Shown here piece by piece: positions 8,605 through 16,471 of a stretch of DNA of 49,837 bases. The DNA comes from Zoogloea sp. (GTDB lineage: Bacteria > Pseudomonadota > Gammaproteobacteria > Burkholderiales > Rhodocyclaceae): contig NZ_JAQUVG010000012.1 of NCBI RefSeq assembly GCF_028693495.1, forward strand, positions 1-49,837. Reading direction: 5' to 3'. Every line of letters begins with the position of its first letter. Position 1 is the stretch's first letter. The position numbers and the translations under genes are program-made. The notes under the pieces are model-generated. The model worked only from the letters and a program-made list of their open reading frames with translations. It was not told where the DNA came from and made no database searches.

Positions 8605-10647
8605 TTACTTGGAGACGGAAGGGGCGAGGAGGGTGGCGATGGCATCCCGGTGCTGGCGGAAGCTTTCGTCCACATCCATCGACTTGCGGTTGGAGCTTAG
8701 CGCAACCAGCGCTTCGCCGGAGTCCTTGATCAGCACGAAGAGGCGACGCTCCCGGACATACAGCATGGCGAACACCCCCAGCACCAGCAGCAGGGAGCCC
8801 AGATAGACGATCGGCTTGCCTGGCGAGCGGGTCACCTGGAGCACGGTGGCACGCACCTCCTCGAACGCCTTCAACTGGAAATAGAGGGGCGCACCGTAGT
8901 GCAGGCTGTCGCTGGTGGCGTTGAGGGTATCCCGCAGCAGGCGACCGTTGCCGCCGGTGGCTTCGGGGGCCGGCTGGCCGGACGCCGCACGGGCCATCTT
9001 CCAGGCCTCCCAGGCCGTGCCTTCGAGGATCTTGATGAACACGTCGGCGGCCTTGTCCCGTTCGCCCTCGGGAACGCTGCTCTCGATGAACCTGCCCAGA
9101 CTCTCGAAGCCCCCCTGGGCAAACAGCTCCAGGCTGCGGGCGGTGGTTTCCTGCAGCCGGCTGCGGGTCTCCGGGCCGGCGTCGGCGCCCAGGGCGGCGG
9201 CGGTGAAGCGACGGGCGATTTCCTCATGCTTCGTGGGGTCCAGCAGCACCTGGCGAATCGCAAACCAGCTGTCCGGGCGGCCGTCCATGTCCATCGGAAT
9301 GCGCATGAAGCGGAAGGGGGCCGAGGGTTCGGCGCGCATCCCGGACAGCAGATACCAGGCCCCGTCCTGCTGGATCGGCAGCATGTAGTTCTGGTATTCC
9401 CGGGCCTGGCCGGCCGCATCCCGCAGTTTGTACTGGATGCTGGGCCCCACGTTCTGCATGTCCTTCCGGGTGGGTGACTTGGCCCCGCTGCCCAGATTTT
9501 TCTGGAGGAGGGCGAGGGTGCCGGTCTCGGCCGGCGCCTCGTTGCTGGCCATGTTCTCGATGTTGAAGGGCTTGAAGCTCACCAGCTCCAGGGTGTATTC
9601 CAGCCCGCGGGTGCTGATCTTGAGGCTGTCCCCCACGGCGCCGCCCGTTTCGAAGGGGCTCGCCTGGCTGGCCGGGCGCAGGTCATGGCCGGTGAGCTTC
9701 AGCCGGGAGCCGCCATCCTCGAAGCTGGCCTGATACATCATGATGCCGGCGTACTCGAAAGGCTTGTTCACCTCGATGGTCTTCTCCACCGACTGGCCCG
9801 TGGCGTTGTCGGTGATGATGATGTCGCTGGCGAAGCGCTTGGGCATCCCGCTCTCGTAGTGGTCCAGATGGAATTTCTTGAGGGACACGGTAAAGGGCAG
9901 GTCCTGCAGCAGGATCCCGTCCTTCACGTTGAGGATGCCCACGTTGGCGCTCTTGCCCTCGGGGATGAACACATTGCCGCGATAGCTCCAGTTATCCACG
10001 CCGAGCCGGCTTTCCGGCCCGATCTCCGAAATCAGCTGATTGCCTGAGGTGACCTGCTTGCCGCCCAGGGCCATCTGGATCCGGAGGGGCAGGTTGCCAT
10101 CGAGCAGCCCGCCCACGCAGATCAGCACGATCGCGCCGTGGGCCAGGAAATAGCCCCAGCGGGTCCAGCTGCCCTGCCTGGCCGCCAGCAGCAGGCCGTC
10201 GCTGCGCTCGTTGATGCGCAGGGCAAAGCCGGCGCGGGACAGATAGGCGCTCAGCGGTGCCCGGGCGTCGGCCGGGGGCAGGGTCGTCGTGATCCGGTCG
10301 TGGTGGGCAAACTGGGCGAGGGAGGCTTCCCTGGCGTTTTCCCGGAAGCTCCGCATGTCCTTCAGCATCGGCCGGGTCTGGCGCACGATGCAGGTGGTGG
10401 TGGAGAGCACCAGAAAGGCCAGGATCACCAGGAACCAGGCGCTGTTGTAAACCGCGTACAGGTCCAGCGCCTCGAACACCGGAAACCAGAACGGACCGAA
10501 CTGGTTGAGGTAATTGTTATAGGGCTCGTTCTGCTTGAGTACCGTCCCGATGATGGAAGCAATCCCGAGAATGGTCAGCAGGCTGATCGCAAAGCGCATC
10601 GAGCTGAGCAGCTCATAGAAGGCGCGGGCAGTACTGCGGTTTCGCAT
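8605..10647 (-). CDS. resB: System II cytochrome c biogenesis protein ResB
   Basis: A 680-residue ResB/Ccs1 protein, the partner of CcsB in the haem-ligating synthetase. The N terminus has the typical pattern AFYELLSSMRFAISLLTILGIASIIGTVLKQNEP followed by further membrane segments (WFLVILAFLVLSTTTCIVRQTRP and WGYFLAHGAIVLICVGGL), then a long periplasmic domain and a last membrane segment near the C terminus (IVYLGSLLLVLGVFAMLYVRERR). The ATG at 10647 begins MRNRSTARAF; the open frame continues to 10755 but would add residues unlike the family. It is longer than many ResB proteins, mostly in the periplasmic part. Confidence 0.94.
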   Translation of the reverse strand: MRNRSTARAFYELLSSMRFAISLLTILGIASIIGTVLKQNEPYNNYLNQFGPFWFPVFEALDLYAVYNSAWFLVILAFLVLSTTTCIVRQTRPMLKDMRSFRENAREASLAQFAHHDRITTTLPPADARAPLSAYLSRAGFALRINERSDGLLLAARQGSWTRWGYFLAHGAIVLICVGGLLDGNLPLRIQMALGGKQVTSGNQLISEIGPESRLGVDNWSYRGNVFIPEGKSANVGILNVKDGILLQDLPFTVSLKKFHLDHYESGMPKRFASDIIITDNATGQSVEKTIEVNKPFEYAGIMMYQASFEDGGSRLKLTGHDLRPASQASPFETGGAVGDSLKISTRGLEYTLELVSFKPFNIENMASNEAPAETGTLALLQKNLGSGAKSPTRKDMQNVGPSIQYKLRDAAGQAREYQNYMLPIQQDGAWYLLSGMRAEPSAPFRFMRIPMDMDGRPDSWFAIRQVLLDPTKHEEIARRFTAAALGADAGPETRSRLQETTARSLELFAQGGFESLGRFIESSVPEGERDKAADVFIKILEGTAWEAWKMARAASGQPAPEATGGNGRLLRDTLNATSDSLHYGAPLYFQLKAFEEVRATVLQVTRSPGKPIVYLGSLLLVLGVFAMLYVRERRLFVLIKDSGEALVALSSNRKSMDVDESFRQHRDAIATLLAPSVSK

Positions 10648-10733
10648 GGGGCGTGGCGTGAGGGTATCGGCGTGAAGATCGGACCGGTCAGGGCAGGCCG
10701 GGTTCCGCGGTGGCGTATTTCTGGACAGCCATG

Positions 10734-10761
10734 AAAAAGGGGCGGCCTCAACCACCCCTTT
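10734..10761 (-). terminator. Rho-independent terminator after cytochrome c4
   Basis: Read on the minus strand, AAAGGGG and CCCCTTT are separated by a 12-base loop, and the right arm runs into a T stretch (TTTTTC). It lies in the 148-bp gap between the cytochrome c4 stop and the resB start, so it probably separates the two transcripts. Confidence 0.6.
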
Positions 10762-10795
10762 CTTGCAGCCGCTGAGCTCCGGGCGGAGCCTTGAT

Positions 10796-11431
10796 TCAGC
10801 GCAGGCCGGCAGCGTAGTCGGCGACTGCCTTGATTTCCGGATCGGTCATCTTGAGGGCAATCGTGCGCATCATCTTGTTGGGGTCGTTGGCCCGCTCGCC
10901 CGCACGGAAGGACTTCAGCTGGGTTTCGGTGTACTCGGCAAACTGGCCAGCCAGGCGCGGGTACTGGGCGGGCAGGCCGGCGCCGGCCGGGCCGTGACAG
11001 GCAGCGCAGGCGGGGATCCCGCGGGAGACGTCACCGGCACGCCACAGCTTCTGGCCGAGGGTGATGGAGTCCTTGTTCTTGGCAACTTCGGGCTTCAGGG
11101 TCTGGCTCGAGAAGTGGGCGGCGAGGCCCTTCATGTCGGCATCGGACAGGCCGGCAACCATGCCTGCCATGATGCCGTTGTTACGTTCGGCGGGCTGGCC
11201 GTTTTCGCCCTTGAAATTCCTGAGCTGCTTGTAGAGGTACTCCGCGTGCTGACCCGCGAGCTTCGGGTTGGCGGGGATCTGGCTGTTGCCGTCAGCGCCG
11301 TGGCAGGCGCCGCAGATCTGTTCTGCGGTCAGTTTCGCCTTGGCCAGGTCAGGTTGGGCAGCAGTCTTGTCTTGGGCCTGAACCGCGCCAGTGGCCAGAA
11401 GCAGCGAAAGCAGCAGGGAACGCTTGATCAT
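10796..11431 (-). CDS. Dihaem cytochrome c4
   Basis: A 211-residue periplasmic electron carrier with a signal peptide (MIKRSLLLSLLLATGAVQA, cleavage probably before QDK) and two homologous cytochrome c domains, each with a CxxCH haem site: CGACH in the first half and CAACH in the second. Matching distal-ligand regions NNGIMAGMVAGLSDADMKGLAAHFS and DPNKMMRTIALKMTDPEIKAVADYAAGLR each contain candidate axial methionines. Length and twofold repeat fit cytochrome c4, which passes electrons to terminal oxidases. It is divergent from ysxC, an arrangement common in betaproteobacteria. Confidence 0.94.
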   Translation of the reverse strand: MIKRSLLLSLLLATGAVQAQDKTAAQPDLAKAKLTAEQICGACHGADGNSQIPANPKLAGQHAEYLYKQLRNFKGENGQPAERNNGIMAGMVAGLSDADMKGLAAHFSSQTLKPEVAKNKDSITLGQKLWRAGDVSRGIPACAACHGPAGAGLPAQYPRLAGQFAEYTETQLKSFRAGERANDPNKMMRTIALKMTDPEIKAVADYAAGLR

Positions 11432-11471
11432 GATGTCCTCGGAAAGCCAAGAATATGGAATGTCTCAAACC

Positions 11472-11486
11472 TGCTATTCTATAGCA
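11472..11486. promoter_or_regulatory. Divergent promoter candidate (cytochrome c4 / ysxC)
   Basis: The 110-bp gap between divergent genes contains a short palindrome, gctat-tct-atagc, that gives an extended -10 like element on each strand: TGCTATAGA on the minus strand (11486-11478) and TGCTATTCT on the plus strand (11472-11480). No convincing -35 hexamer was seen for either. This is a by-eye call. Confidence 0.35.
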
Positions 11487-11541
11487 ATCCCAGTCAGTTG
11501 CGCGATGCAATACCGTCTCCCGCGCATCCCAAACACGCCCC

Positions 11542-12168
11542 ATGCCCCTGTTCCAAAACGCCCGGTTCGAAATCTCCATTGCCAAGACCAGCGGTCTGCC
11601 GACGCCCATCGGCGCCGAGATCGCCTTTGCAGGTCGTTCCAATGCCGGCAAGTCCAGCGCCATCAACACCCTGGCCAACCATACCCGCCTGGCTTACGTG
11701 TCCAAGACCCCCGGCCGGACCCAGCTGATCAACTTTTTCCGCCTGCAGAACGGTGCGGTTCTGGTGGATCTGCCCGGCTACGGGTATGCGGATGTACCCG
11801 AGCCGGTTCGGCGCCAGTGGCAGGGCCTGCTCGAGGATTACCTCACCCGCCGGCCCAATCTGGTGGGGCTGGTCCTGATCATGGATTCCCGCCACCCGCT
11901 CAAGGATCTGGATCGGCAGATGATCGGCTGGTTCGCTCCCAGCGGCCGCCCGATCCATGTGCTGCTCACCAAAAGCGACAAGCTGACCCGCCGTGAAGCG
12001 ACCGCGACCCTCGCTGCGGTGCACAAGGAGCTGACCCAGTACGGACCCCAGGTTACCGTGCAGCTTTTTTCAAGTCTCAAGAAAATCGGCACCGAAGAGG
12101 TCGAGCGGGTGGTTGGCAGCTGGCTGGCGGATCCGGCCGCCCCGGCGGAGGCGCTGCAGGCCGGCTGA
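11542..12168 (+). CDS. ysxC: Ribosome biogenesis GTP-binding protein YsxC/YihA (EngB)
   Basis: A 208-residue EngB GTPase needed for late assembly of the large ribosomal subunit. G1 is GRSNAGKSS at residues 31-39, G3 is [10 protein letters not shown], and G4 is TKSDKL; the switch region [12 protein letters not shown] is typical of the family. The ATG at 11542 is the first in frame with the conserved N terminus. The C-terminal tail ([12 protein letters not shown]) is low complexity and probably disordered. Confidence 0.96.
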   Translation: MPLFQNARFEISIAKTSGLPTPIGAEIAFAGRSNAGKSSAINTLANHTRLAYVSKTPGRTQLINFFRLQNGAVLVDLPGYGYADVPEPVRRQWQGLLEDYLTRRPNLVGLVLIMDSRHPLKDLDRQMIGWFAPSGRPIHVLLTKSDKLTRREATATLAAVHKELTQYGPQVTVQLFSSLKKIGTEEVERVVGSWLADPAAPAEALQAG

Positions 12169-12177
12169 GGCCGGTTG

Positions 12178-12201
12178 TGCTGCCCGACCGGCCGGGCAGC
12201 A
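12178..12201. terminator. Hairpin between convergent ysxC and a minus-strand gene
   Basis: TGCTGCCCG and CGGGCAGCA form a perfect 9-bp stem around a 6-base loop, in the 61-bp gap between converging genes. There is no T run on either side, so it may be a Rho-aided or mRNA-stabilising hairpin. Confidence 0.5.
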
Positions 12202-12229
12202 GGAATCTGAATCCTGCCGTCCGGTGTGC

Positions 12230-12754
12230 TCAGGGCAGCTTGGGCTGGGGCACGAAGCCGAAGCGGGCCGCGACATCCTGCCGGGCGATGGGGGCCACAG
12301 GCAGCGCCAGGCCACCCCAGTGCAGGTTCAGCGGGCAGTCTGCGTCGGTGGGGTCACCCTCCAGCCTCTCGATGAAAGAGGCCAGATCCCGGTCATCCAG
12401 CAGGGCAATTCCGTGCTCCGAGTGCAGCAGCAGGTTGCCTTCCTCGTCCAGCCAAGCGCCATCCAGTCTGTTTACCGCCTGGTCCGTGTGGGTGTGCAGG
12501 GTGTCCGGCGTGGCCAGGCGCACCACCACGGGGGTGTAGTCCAGATCCACAAACACCTGCTGGGGCCCGTTTTGCACGTACCACCGGCCATCTGCCGTGG
12601 CCAGGTAGTTGCGGCCGATGAAGGCCGTGATGCCGGCATGGCGGATGGGGCCTTCCGGCACCCGCCATTCGCCCCGCCGGGACAGGCGCAGCCAGCCCGT
12701 GCATGCCGGCACGTTGGGCCATTTGGCCAGGGCGAGGCGGACGGCTTCATCCAT
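12230..12754 (-). CDS. Conserved hypothetical protein of 174 residues
   Basis: I do not recognise a function. The protein is soluble with no signal peptide or membrane segment. It has a compact mixed composition with Trp-rich N-terminal turns (ALAKWPNVPACTGWLRLSRRGEWRV), a central GRNYLATADGRWYVQNGPQQVFVDLDYTPVVV and an acidic C-terminal half (DDRDLASFIERLEGDPTDADCPLNLHWGG). Codon use matches its neighbours and it follows bamD by 19 bp on the same strand, so the two are probably co-transcribed. Similar short proteins annotated as domains of unknown function (DUF29xx type) accompany bamD in other betaproteobacteria, but I cannot fix the family number from sequence alone. Confidence 0.75.
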   Translation of the reverse strand: MDEAVRLALAKWPNVPACTGWLRLSRRGEWRVPEGPIRHAGITAFIGRNYLATADGRWYVQNGPQQVFVDLDYTPVVVRLATPDTLHTHTDQAVNRLDGAWLDEEGNLLLHSEHGIALLDDRDLASFIERLEGDPTDADCPLNLHWGGLALPVAPIARQDVAARFGFVPQPKLP

Positions 12755-12773
12755 GGGCGTCAGCTCCGTGGGT

Positions 12774-13577
12774 TCACCACATCTTCCACCAGGGGGCCTT
12801 CTTGTCTTCCGGCTGGGCCTGGCTCAGGAAGCGGCTCTGGGGAAAGTTCTGGCGCAGCACCCGTTCGGCATCGCTGCGCAGGTCGGCGATCTGCAGGGCG
12901 TCATAGCTCTGCATCATCATGTACAGGGCTTCTTCGGTGGCGCTTGAACCCGGAAAGTCGCGGATCACGGCCTGGGCCCGGTTGGCTGCCGCCAGATAGG
13001 CGCCGCGCTTGAAGTAATAGCGGGAGACATGCACCTCATGGTTGGCCAGGGCGCCGACCAGATAACGCATCCGCAGGGTGGCGTCCGGGGCGTAGCGGCT
13101 CTCGGGGAAGCGCTCCACCAGCTCCTTGAAGGTGTTGAACGCCTCGCGGGAGGCCTTGGGGTCCCGCTCGGACAAATCCTGGTTGGCCAGCACGCCCAGA
13201 AAACCCAGGTCTTCGTTGAAGTTGGCCAGGCCCTTCAGGTAGTAGGCGTAGTCCACATTAGGGTGCTTGGGGTGCAGCTTGATGAAGCGGTCACACGCGG
13301 CAATTGCCGAGACGGGCTCGTTCGACTTGTAGTAGGCGTAGGCCACCTCCAGCTGCGCCTGCTGGGCGAAGCGGCCATAGGGATAGCGCGCCTCCAGCTT
13401 CTCGAACATCTTGATGGCCCGGTCCCAGGCGCCGTCGGACATGGATTCCTTGGCTTCCGAGTAGAGCTTCTGGGCGCTCCAGCCAACGGTTTCGTCAGCT
13501 TTGTCGGACATGCTGCTACAGCCGGCAAGCAGGATGAAGCCGGCAAGCGTTAAACTACGCAGGGTGAAATGCGCCAT
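12774..13577 (-). CDS. bamD: Outer membrane assembly lipoprotein BamD
   Basis: A 267-residue BamD (ComL/YfiO) protein, the essential lipoprotein of the BAM complex that inserts beta-barrel proteins in the outer membrane. The signal peptide ends in the lipobox LLAGC with Cys20 as the lipidation site. TPR-like helices follow: QKLYSEAKESMSDGAWDRAIKMFEKLEARYPYG, AQLEVAYAYYKSNEPVSAIAACDRFIKLHPKHPNVDYAYYLKGLANF, FKELVERFPESRYAPDA and RAQAVIRDFPGSSATEEALYMMMQSYDAL. It is divergent from rluD, as bamD and rluD are in enterobacteria, and its start overlaps the proposed rluD start. Confidence 0.96.
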   Translation of the reverse strand: MAHFTLRSLTLAGFILLAGCSSMSDKADETVGWSAQKLYSEAKESMSDGAWDRAIKMFEKLEARYPYGRFAQQAQLEVAYAYYKSNEPVSAIAACDRFIKLHPKHPNVDYAYYLKGLANFNEDLGFLGVLANQDLSERDPKASREAFNTFKELVERFPESRYAPDATLRMRYLVGALANHEVHVSRYYFKRGAYLAAANRAQAVIRDFPGSSATEEALYMMMQSYDALQIADLRSDAERVLRQNFPQSRFLSQAQPEDKKAPWWKMW

Positions 13578-14556
13578 TGAAGAAAACTCTTTCGAAGAAG
13601 ACTGGCTCGATTATAGCCCAGTCCCCCCAACTCCTTCCCCGCAACGGGAGGTGATTCCTGCCGACTGTGCAGGGATGCGGGTGGATCTGGCCCTGGCCCG
13701 TCTGTTTCCCGAACATTCCCGCAGCCGCCTGCAGTCCTGGCTCAAGGCCGGCCGCATCCGCATTGCGGGGGCCTCCCCTGACGCCAAGACCAAGGTCTGG
13801 GGCGGAGAGACCATCGAACTCTCCGCCGAGCCTTCCGAGGCGGTGCTGGCCGAACAGCCCGAGGCCATCCCCCTCGACGTGGTCTTTGAAGATGACACCC
13901 TGATCGTCATCAACAAGCCCGTCGGCCTGGTGGTCCACCCGGGCAGCGGCAACTGGTCGGGCACCCTGCTCAACGCCCTGCTGCATCATTACCCGGCGTC
14001 CCGGGCACTGCCCCGGGCCGGCATCGTCCATCGCCTCGACAAGGACACCAGCGGACTGCTGGTGGTGGCCAGGACCCTCGAAGCCCAGACCGACCTGGTG
14101 CGTCAGCTCCAGGCCCGCAGCGTCAAGCGCCACTACTATGCCCTGGTCCACGGAGCCCCCCAGCCGAGCGGCGAGGTCAATGCCCCCATCGGGCGCCATC
14201 CGGTGCAGCGAACCAGGATGGCCGTCACCCCCGGCGGCCGCGAAGCCCTCACCCGTTACCGGGTGGTCGAGCGCTTCGAGCGGGCGACCCTGGTCGAATG
14301 CCAGCTGGCCACCGGCCGTACCCACCAGATCCGGGTCCACATGACCCACACCGGCCACCCGCTGATTGGTGACGCCACCTATGGCAAGTCGCGCAGCGCA
14401 GACCCGCGCCTCGATGCCTTTCCCCGTCAGGCCCTGCACGCCTGGCAGCTGGGCCTGATTCACCCCGCAAGCGGCGAAGTCTGTCGCTGGCAAGTTCCCC
14501 TGGCCGCCGACATGGAGGCCTTGCTGGCCGAACTGCGCAGCCCCCCGAGCCCATGA
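13564..14556 (+). CDS. rluD: 23S rRNA pseudouridine synthase RluD
   Basis: RluD makes pseudouridines 1911, 1915 and 1917 in helix 69 of 23S rRNA. An S4 RNA-binding domain (GMRVDLALARLFPEHSRSRLQSWLKAGRI) precedes the RluA-type catalytic domain, with the catalytic Asp at about residue 159 in HRLDKDTSGLLVVA; KRHYYALVHG and GRTHQIRVHM are also conserved. The start is uncertain: a GTG at 13564 keeps the S4 domain intact and overlaps the bamD start by 14 bp, whereas the longer frame to 13501 is antisense to bamD. The N-terminal 30 residues are acidic and proline-rich. The stop overlaps pgeF by ATGA. Confidence 0.94.
   Translation: MKCAIEENSFEEDWLDYSPVPPTPSPQREVIPADCAGMRVDLALARLFPEHSRSRLQSWLKAGRIRIAGASPDAKTKVWGGETIELSAEPSEAVLAEQPEAIPLDVVFEDDTLIVINKPVGLVVHPGSGNWSGTLLNALLHHYPASRALPRAGIVHRLDKDTSGLLVVARTLEAQTDLVRQLQARSVKRHYYALVHGAPQPSGEVNAPIGRHPVQRTRMAVTPGGREALTRYRVVERFERATLVECQLATGRTHQIRVHMTHTGHPLIGDATYGKSRSADPRLDAFPRQALHAWQLGLIHPASGEVCRWQVPLAADMEALLAELRSPPSP
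13610..13615 (-). promoter_or_regulatory. Putative bamD -10 element
   Basis: On the minus strand a consensus TATAAT sits about 32 bp ahead of the bamD ATG, in GGCTATAATCGAG. The -35 region (around 13633-13638) is poor. The element lies inside the beginning of rluD on the opposite strand. Confidence 0.45.
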
Positions 14557-15284
14557 CGGAAACCTTCATCAGCCCCGACTGGCCGGCACCGGTCCGGGTG
14601 CGGGCCCTGTCCACAACCCGTGCCGGCGGGGTCAGTCAGGCGCCCTATGCCAGCCTCAACCTGGGCACCCATGTGGGCGACCGGCCCGAGGCGGTTGCCG
14701 AAAACCGTCGCCTGCTGGCTGCCCATCTGCCCGCCGAGCCCTGCTGGCTCAACCAGGTCCATGGGGCGCGGGTGGTCGATGCGGCAGGCCCCGGAGGCCT
14801 GCCCGATGCCGATGCCGCCTTTGCCCGGGAGACCGGGCAGGTGTGCGCAGTGATGACCGCCGATTGCCTCCCGGTGCTCCTCTGCGACCGCTCCGGTCAG
14901 GTCGTGGCGGCGGCCCATGCCGGCTGGCGCGGGCTGCACGGCGGGGTGCTCGAAGCCACGGTGGGCGCAATGGCAGTCCCCAGTAGCCAGATCCTGGCCT
15001 GGCTCGGTCCTGCCATCGGGCCGGACGCCTTTGAGGTGGGGGAGGAGGTCCGGGCACGCTTCATGGCCCTCGATCCGGCCTCCGCCAAGGCCTTTCGCCC
15101 GGCCCCGGCCCACGGCAAATGGATGGCCGATCTCTACCTGCTGGCCCGTCAGCGCCTTGCCGCCCTCGGCGTCAGCGCTGTCCATGGCGGTGGCGCATGC
15201 ACCGTCAGTGATGCCCAGCGCTTCTTCTCCTACCGGCGCGACGGCACCACTGGCCGGATGGCCAGCCTGATCTGGCTGGAGTAG
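14553..15284 (+). CDS. pgeF: Peptidoglycan editing factor PgeF (YfiH/laccase-domain family)
   Basis: A 243-residue Cu-oxidase_4/YfiH protein. Family signatures are all present: WLNQVHGARVVDA, DAAFARETGQVCAVMTADCLPVLLCD, and AAHAGWRGLHGGVLEAT with the conserved His and Cys residues that bind metal or make the active site. YfiH/PgeF is reported to cleave misincorporated L-Ser from muropeptide precursors, while other members show polyphenol oxidase or purine nucleoside activity. The ATG at 14553 overlaps the rluD stop by four bases, so translation is probably coupled; the rluD-pgeF order is widely conserved. Confidence 0.93.
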   Translation: MTETFISPDWPAPVRVRALSTTRAGGVSQAPYASLNLGTHVGDRPEAVAENRRLLAAHLPAEPCWLNQVHGARVVDAAGPGGLPDADAAFARETGQVCAVMTADCLPVLLCDRSGQVVAAAHAGWRGLHGGVLEATVGAMAVPSSQILAWLGPAIGPDAFEVGEEVRARFMALDPASAKAFRPAPAHGKWMADLYLLARQRLAALGVSAVHGGGACTVSDAQRFFSYRRDGTTGRMASLIWLE

Positions 15285-15351
15285 GGCGCCCATTCCGGCT
15301 GCCCGGGCCGCGCCCGGGGGCATCGGCCGGATGAATCCAATCCTGCAACGC

Positions 15352-15357
15352 TATAAT
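15352..15357 (+). promoter_or_regulatory. Putative -10 element for the ZIP transporter gene
   Basis: A consensus TATAAT lies 27 bp ahead of the ATG at 15385, in the 100-bp gap after pgeF. A matching -35 is not evident. Just upstream, a 7-bp GC stem (about 15302-15318) with a 3-base loop could help end pgeF transcription. Confidence 0.45.
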
Positions 15358-15384
15358 GACAAGCCTTAATTTTCGTGTAGCCCC

Positions 15385-16191
15385 ATGACCGCCCTGACCT
15401 GGATCATCGTAATGAGTTTGGCCGGGGGCCTCATCAGCGTGCTAGTGGCGGCCGGATTCTCCTATGCCGCCCGCCCCAACTGGGTACCGGTGCTGATCAG
15501 CTACGCCATCGGGGCCCTGCTGGGGGCCGCCTTTCTCGAAGTCCTGCCCCACGCCATCGAAGCGGCCGAGAGTCCCGAGCACGCCACCATCACCATCCTG
15601 GCCGGCATCCTGCTCTTTTTCATCCTCGAAAAGCTCGTCCTGTGGCGCCACTGTCATGACGAAGGCTGCCACGGCCACGGACAGGACCACGCCGGGCACG
15701 GCCACGGGCACAGTCACGCCGGCCACGACCATGGCCGCAGCGGCCTGATGATCCTGGTGGGCGACACCTTTCACAACTTCGTCGACGGCGTGCTGATCGC
15801 CGCCGCCTTCGTCGAAAGCACCCCCCTGGGCATCGTCACCGCAATGGCGATCATCGCCCACGAGATCCCCCAGGAAGTCGGCGACTTCCTGATCCTGCTT
15901 CACTCCGGCTACAGCCGGGCCAAGGCCCTGGCCTTCAACCTGCTCTCCAGTCTGGCGACCCTGTTGGGCGGCATCCTTGCCTATTTTGCCCTGTCCCACG
16001 TCCAGGCCCTGGTTCCGGTGTTCCTCGGCCTCGCTGCCGCGAGTATGATCTACGTCGCGGTGGCCGACCTGATTCCGGGGCTGCACAAGCGAACGGAATT
16101 GCGCGCTACCATGCAACAGGTATTATTGATTGCCGCCGGCATCGCTTCCGTCGTCCTTGCCCACCCCCTCGCGGAGGGCGCGCTGGGCTGA
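15385..16191 (+). CDS. ZIP-family divalent metal transporter
   Basis: A 268-residue membrane protein with about eight segments. The signature helices IV and V are clear: LVGDTFHNFVDGVLIAAAF (HN..DG) and MAIIAHEIPQEVGDFLILL (HEIPQE), which line the metal path in ZIP proteins. Between segments III and IV is a His-rich cytoplasmic loop, about residues 88-112, with repeated GHGHG/HSHAGHDHG patterns expected to bind zinc. The likely substrate is Zn2+, possibly other divalent ions. The last 69 bases overlap a small membrane protein gene on the other strand. Confidence 0.93.
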   Translation: MTALTWIIVMSLAGGLISVLVAAGFSYAARPNWVPVLISYAIGALLGAAFLEVLPHAIEAAESPEHATITILAGILLFFILEKLVLWRHCHDEGCHGHGQDHAGHGHGHSHAGHDHGRSGLMILVGDTFHNFVDGVLIAAAFVESTPLGIVTAMAIIAHEIPQEVGDFLILLHSGYSRAKALAFNLLSSLATLLGGILAYFALSHVQALVPVFLGLAAASMIYVAVADLIPGLHKRTELRATMQQVLLIAAGIASVVLAHPLAEGALG

Positions 16192-16347
16192 TCTGCGACG
16201 GCGGGCCGGAGTGCCGAACAGCCAGAGAAACAGGGAGAGCGGAGCAAGCCCATAGAACAAGAAGGTCAGGACCCCGCCAATGACGGTGGTCTCCGCTGCG
16301 GTGGCAAGCAGCGCCACATAAAGCCAACCAATAGCAACGATATACAT
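16123..16347 (-). CDS. Small conserved membrane protein (74 residues)
   Basis: Two hydrophobic stretches are present, one starting at the N terminus (MYIVAIGWLYVALLATAA) and one in GGVLTFLFYGLAPLSLFLWLFG, followed by a strongly basic turn (TPARRRRSAQRALREG) that should stay in the cytoplasm. The sequence pattern WLYV..L.A..E..V..GV.TFLFYG..PL.LFLWLFGTP.RRR looks like a small uncharacterised protein that I associate with betaproteobacteria, so I regard it as real although it overlaps the end of the ZIP gene by 69 bp in antisense. It starts 56 bp before the proposed phaC promoter region, which points the other way. Function unknown. Confidence 0.7.
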   Translation of the reverse strand: MYIVAIGWLYVALLATAAETTVIGGVLTFLFYGLAPLSLFLWLFGTPARRRRSAQRALREGVGKDDGSDAGGNQ

Positions 16348-16418
16348 ATCCGGATTCTTCAGGGCCGTTGTTCTGGCCGGCAGGTCTGCGCGGCGGTCAG
16401 TTTTGGGCCGTGCAGCAC

Positions 16419-16424
16419 TATACT
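16419..16424 (+). promoter_or_regulatory. Putative phaC -10 element
   Basis: TATACT (five of six to consensus) lies about 48 bp before the phaC ATG. The -35 region is weak. Given as a tentative start of the phaC-phaB-phaB transcript. Confidence 0.3.
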
Positions 16425-16471
16425 GGTTCGTCCCGGTCCTGTTTCATCCGTCAGGTACAAAGGAGAGGTGG

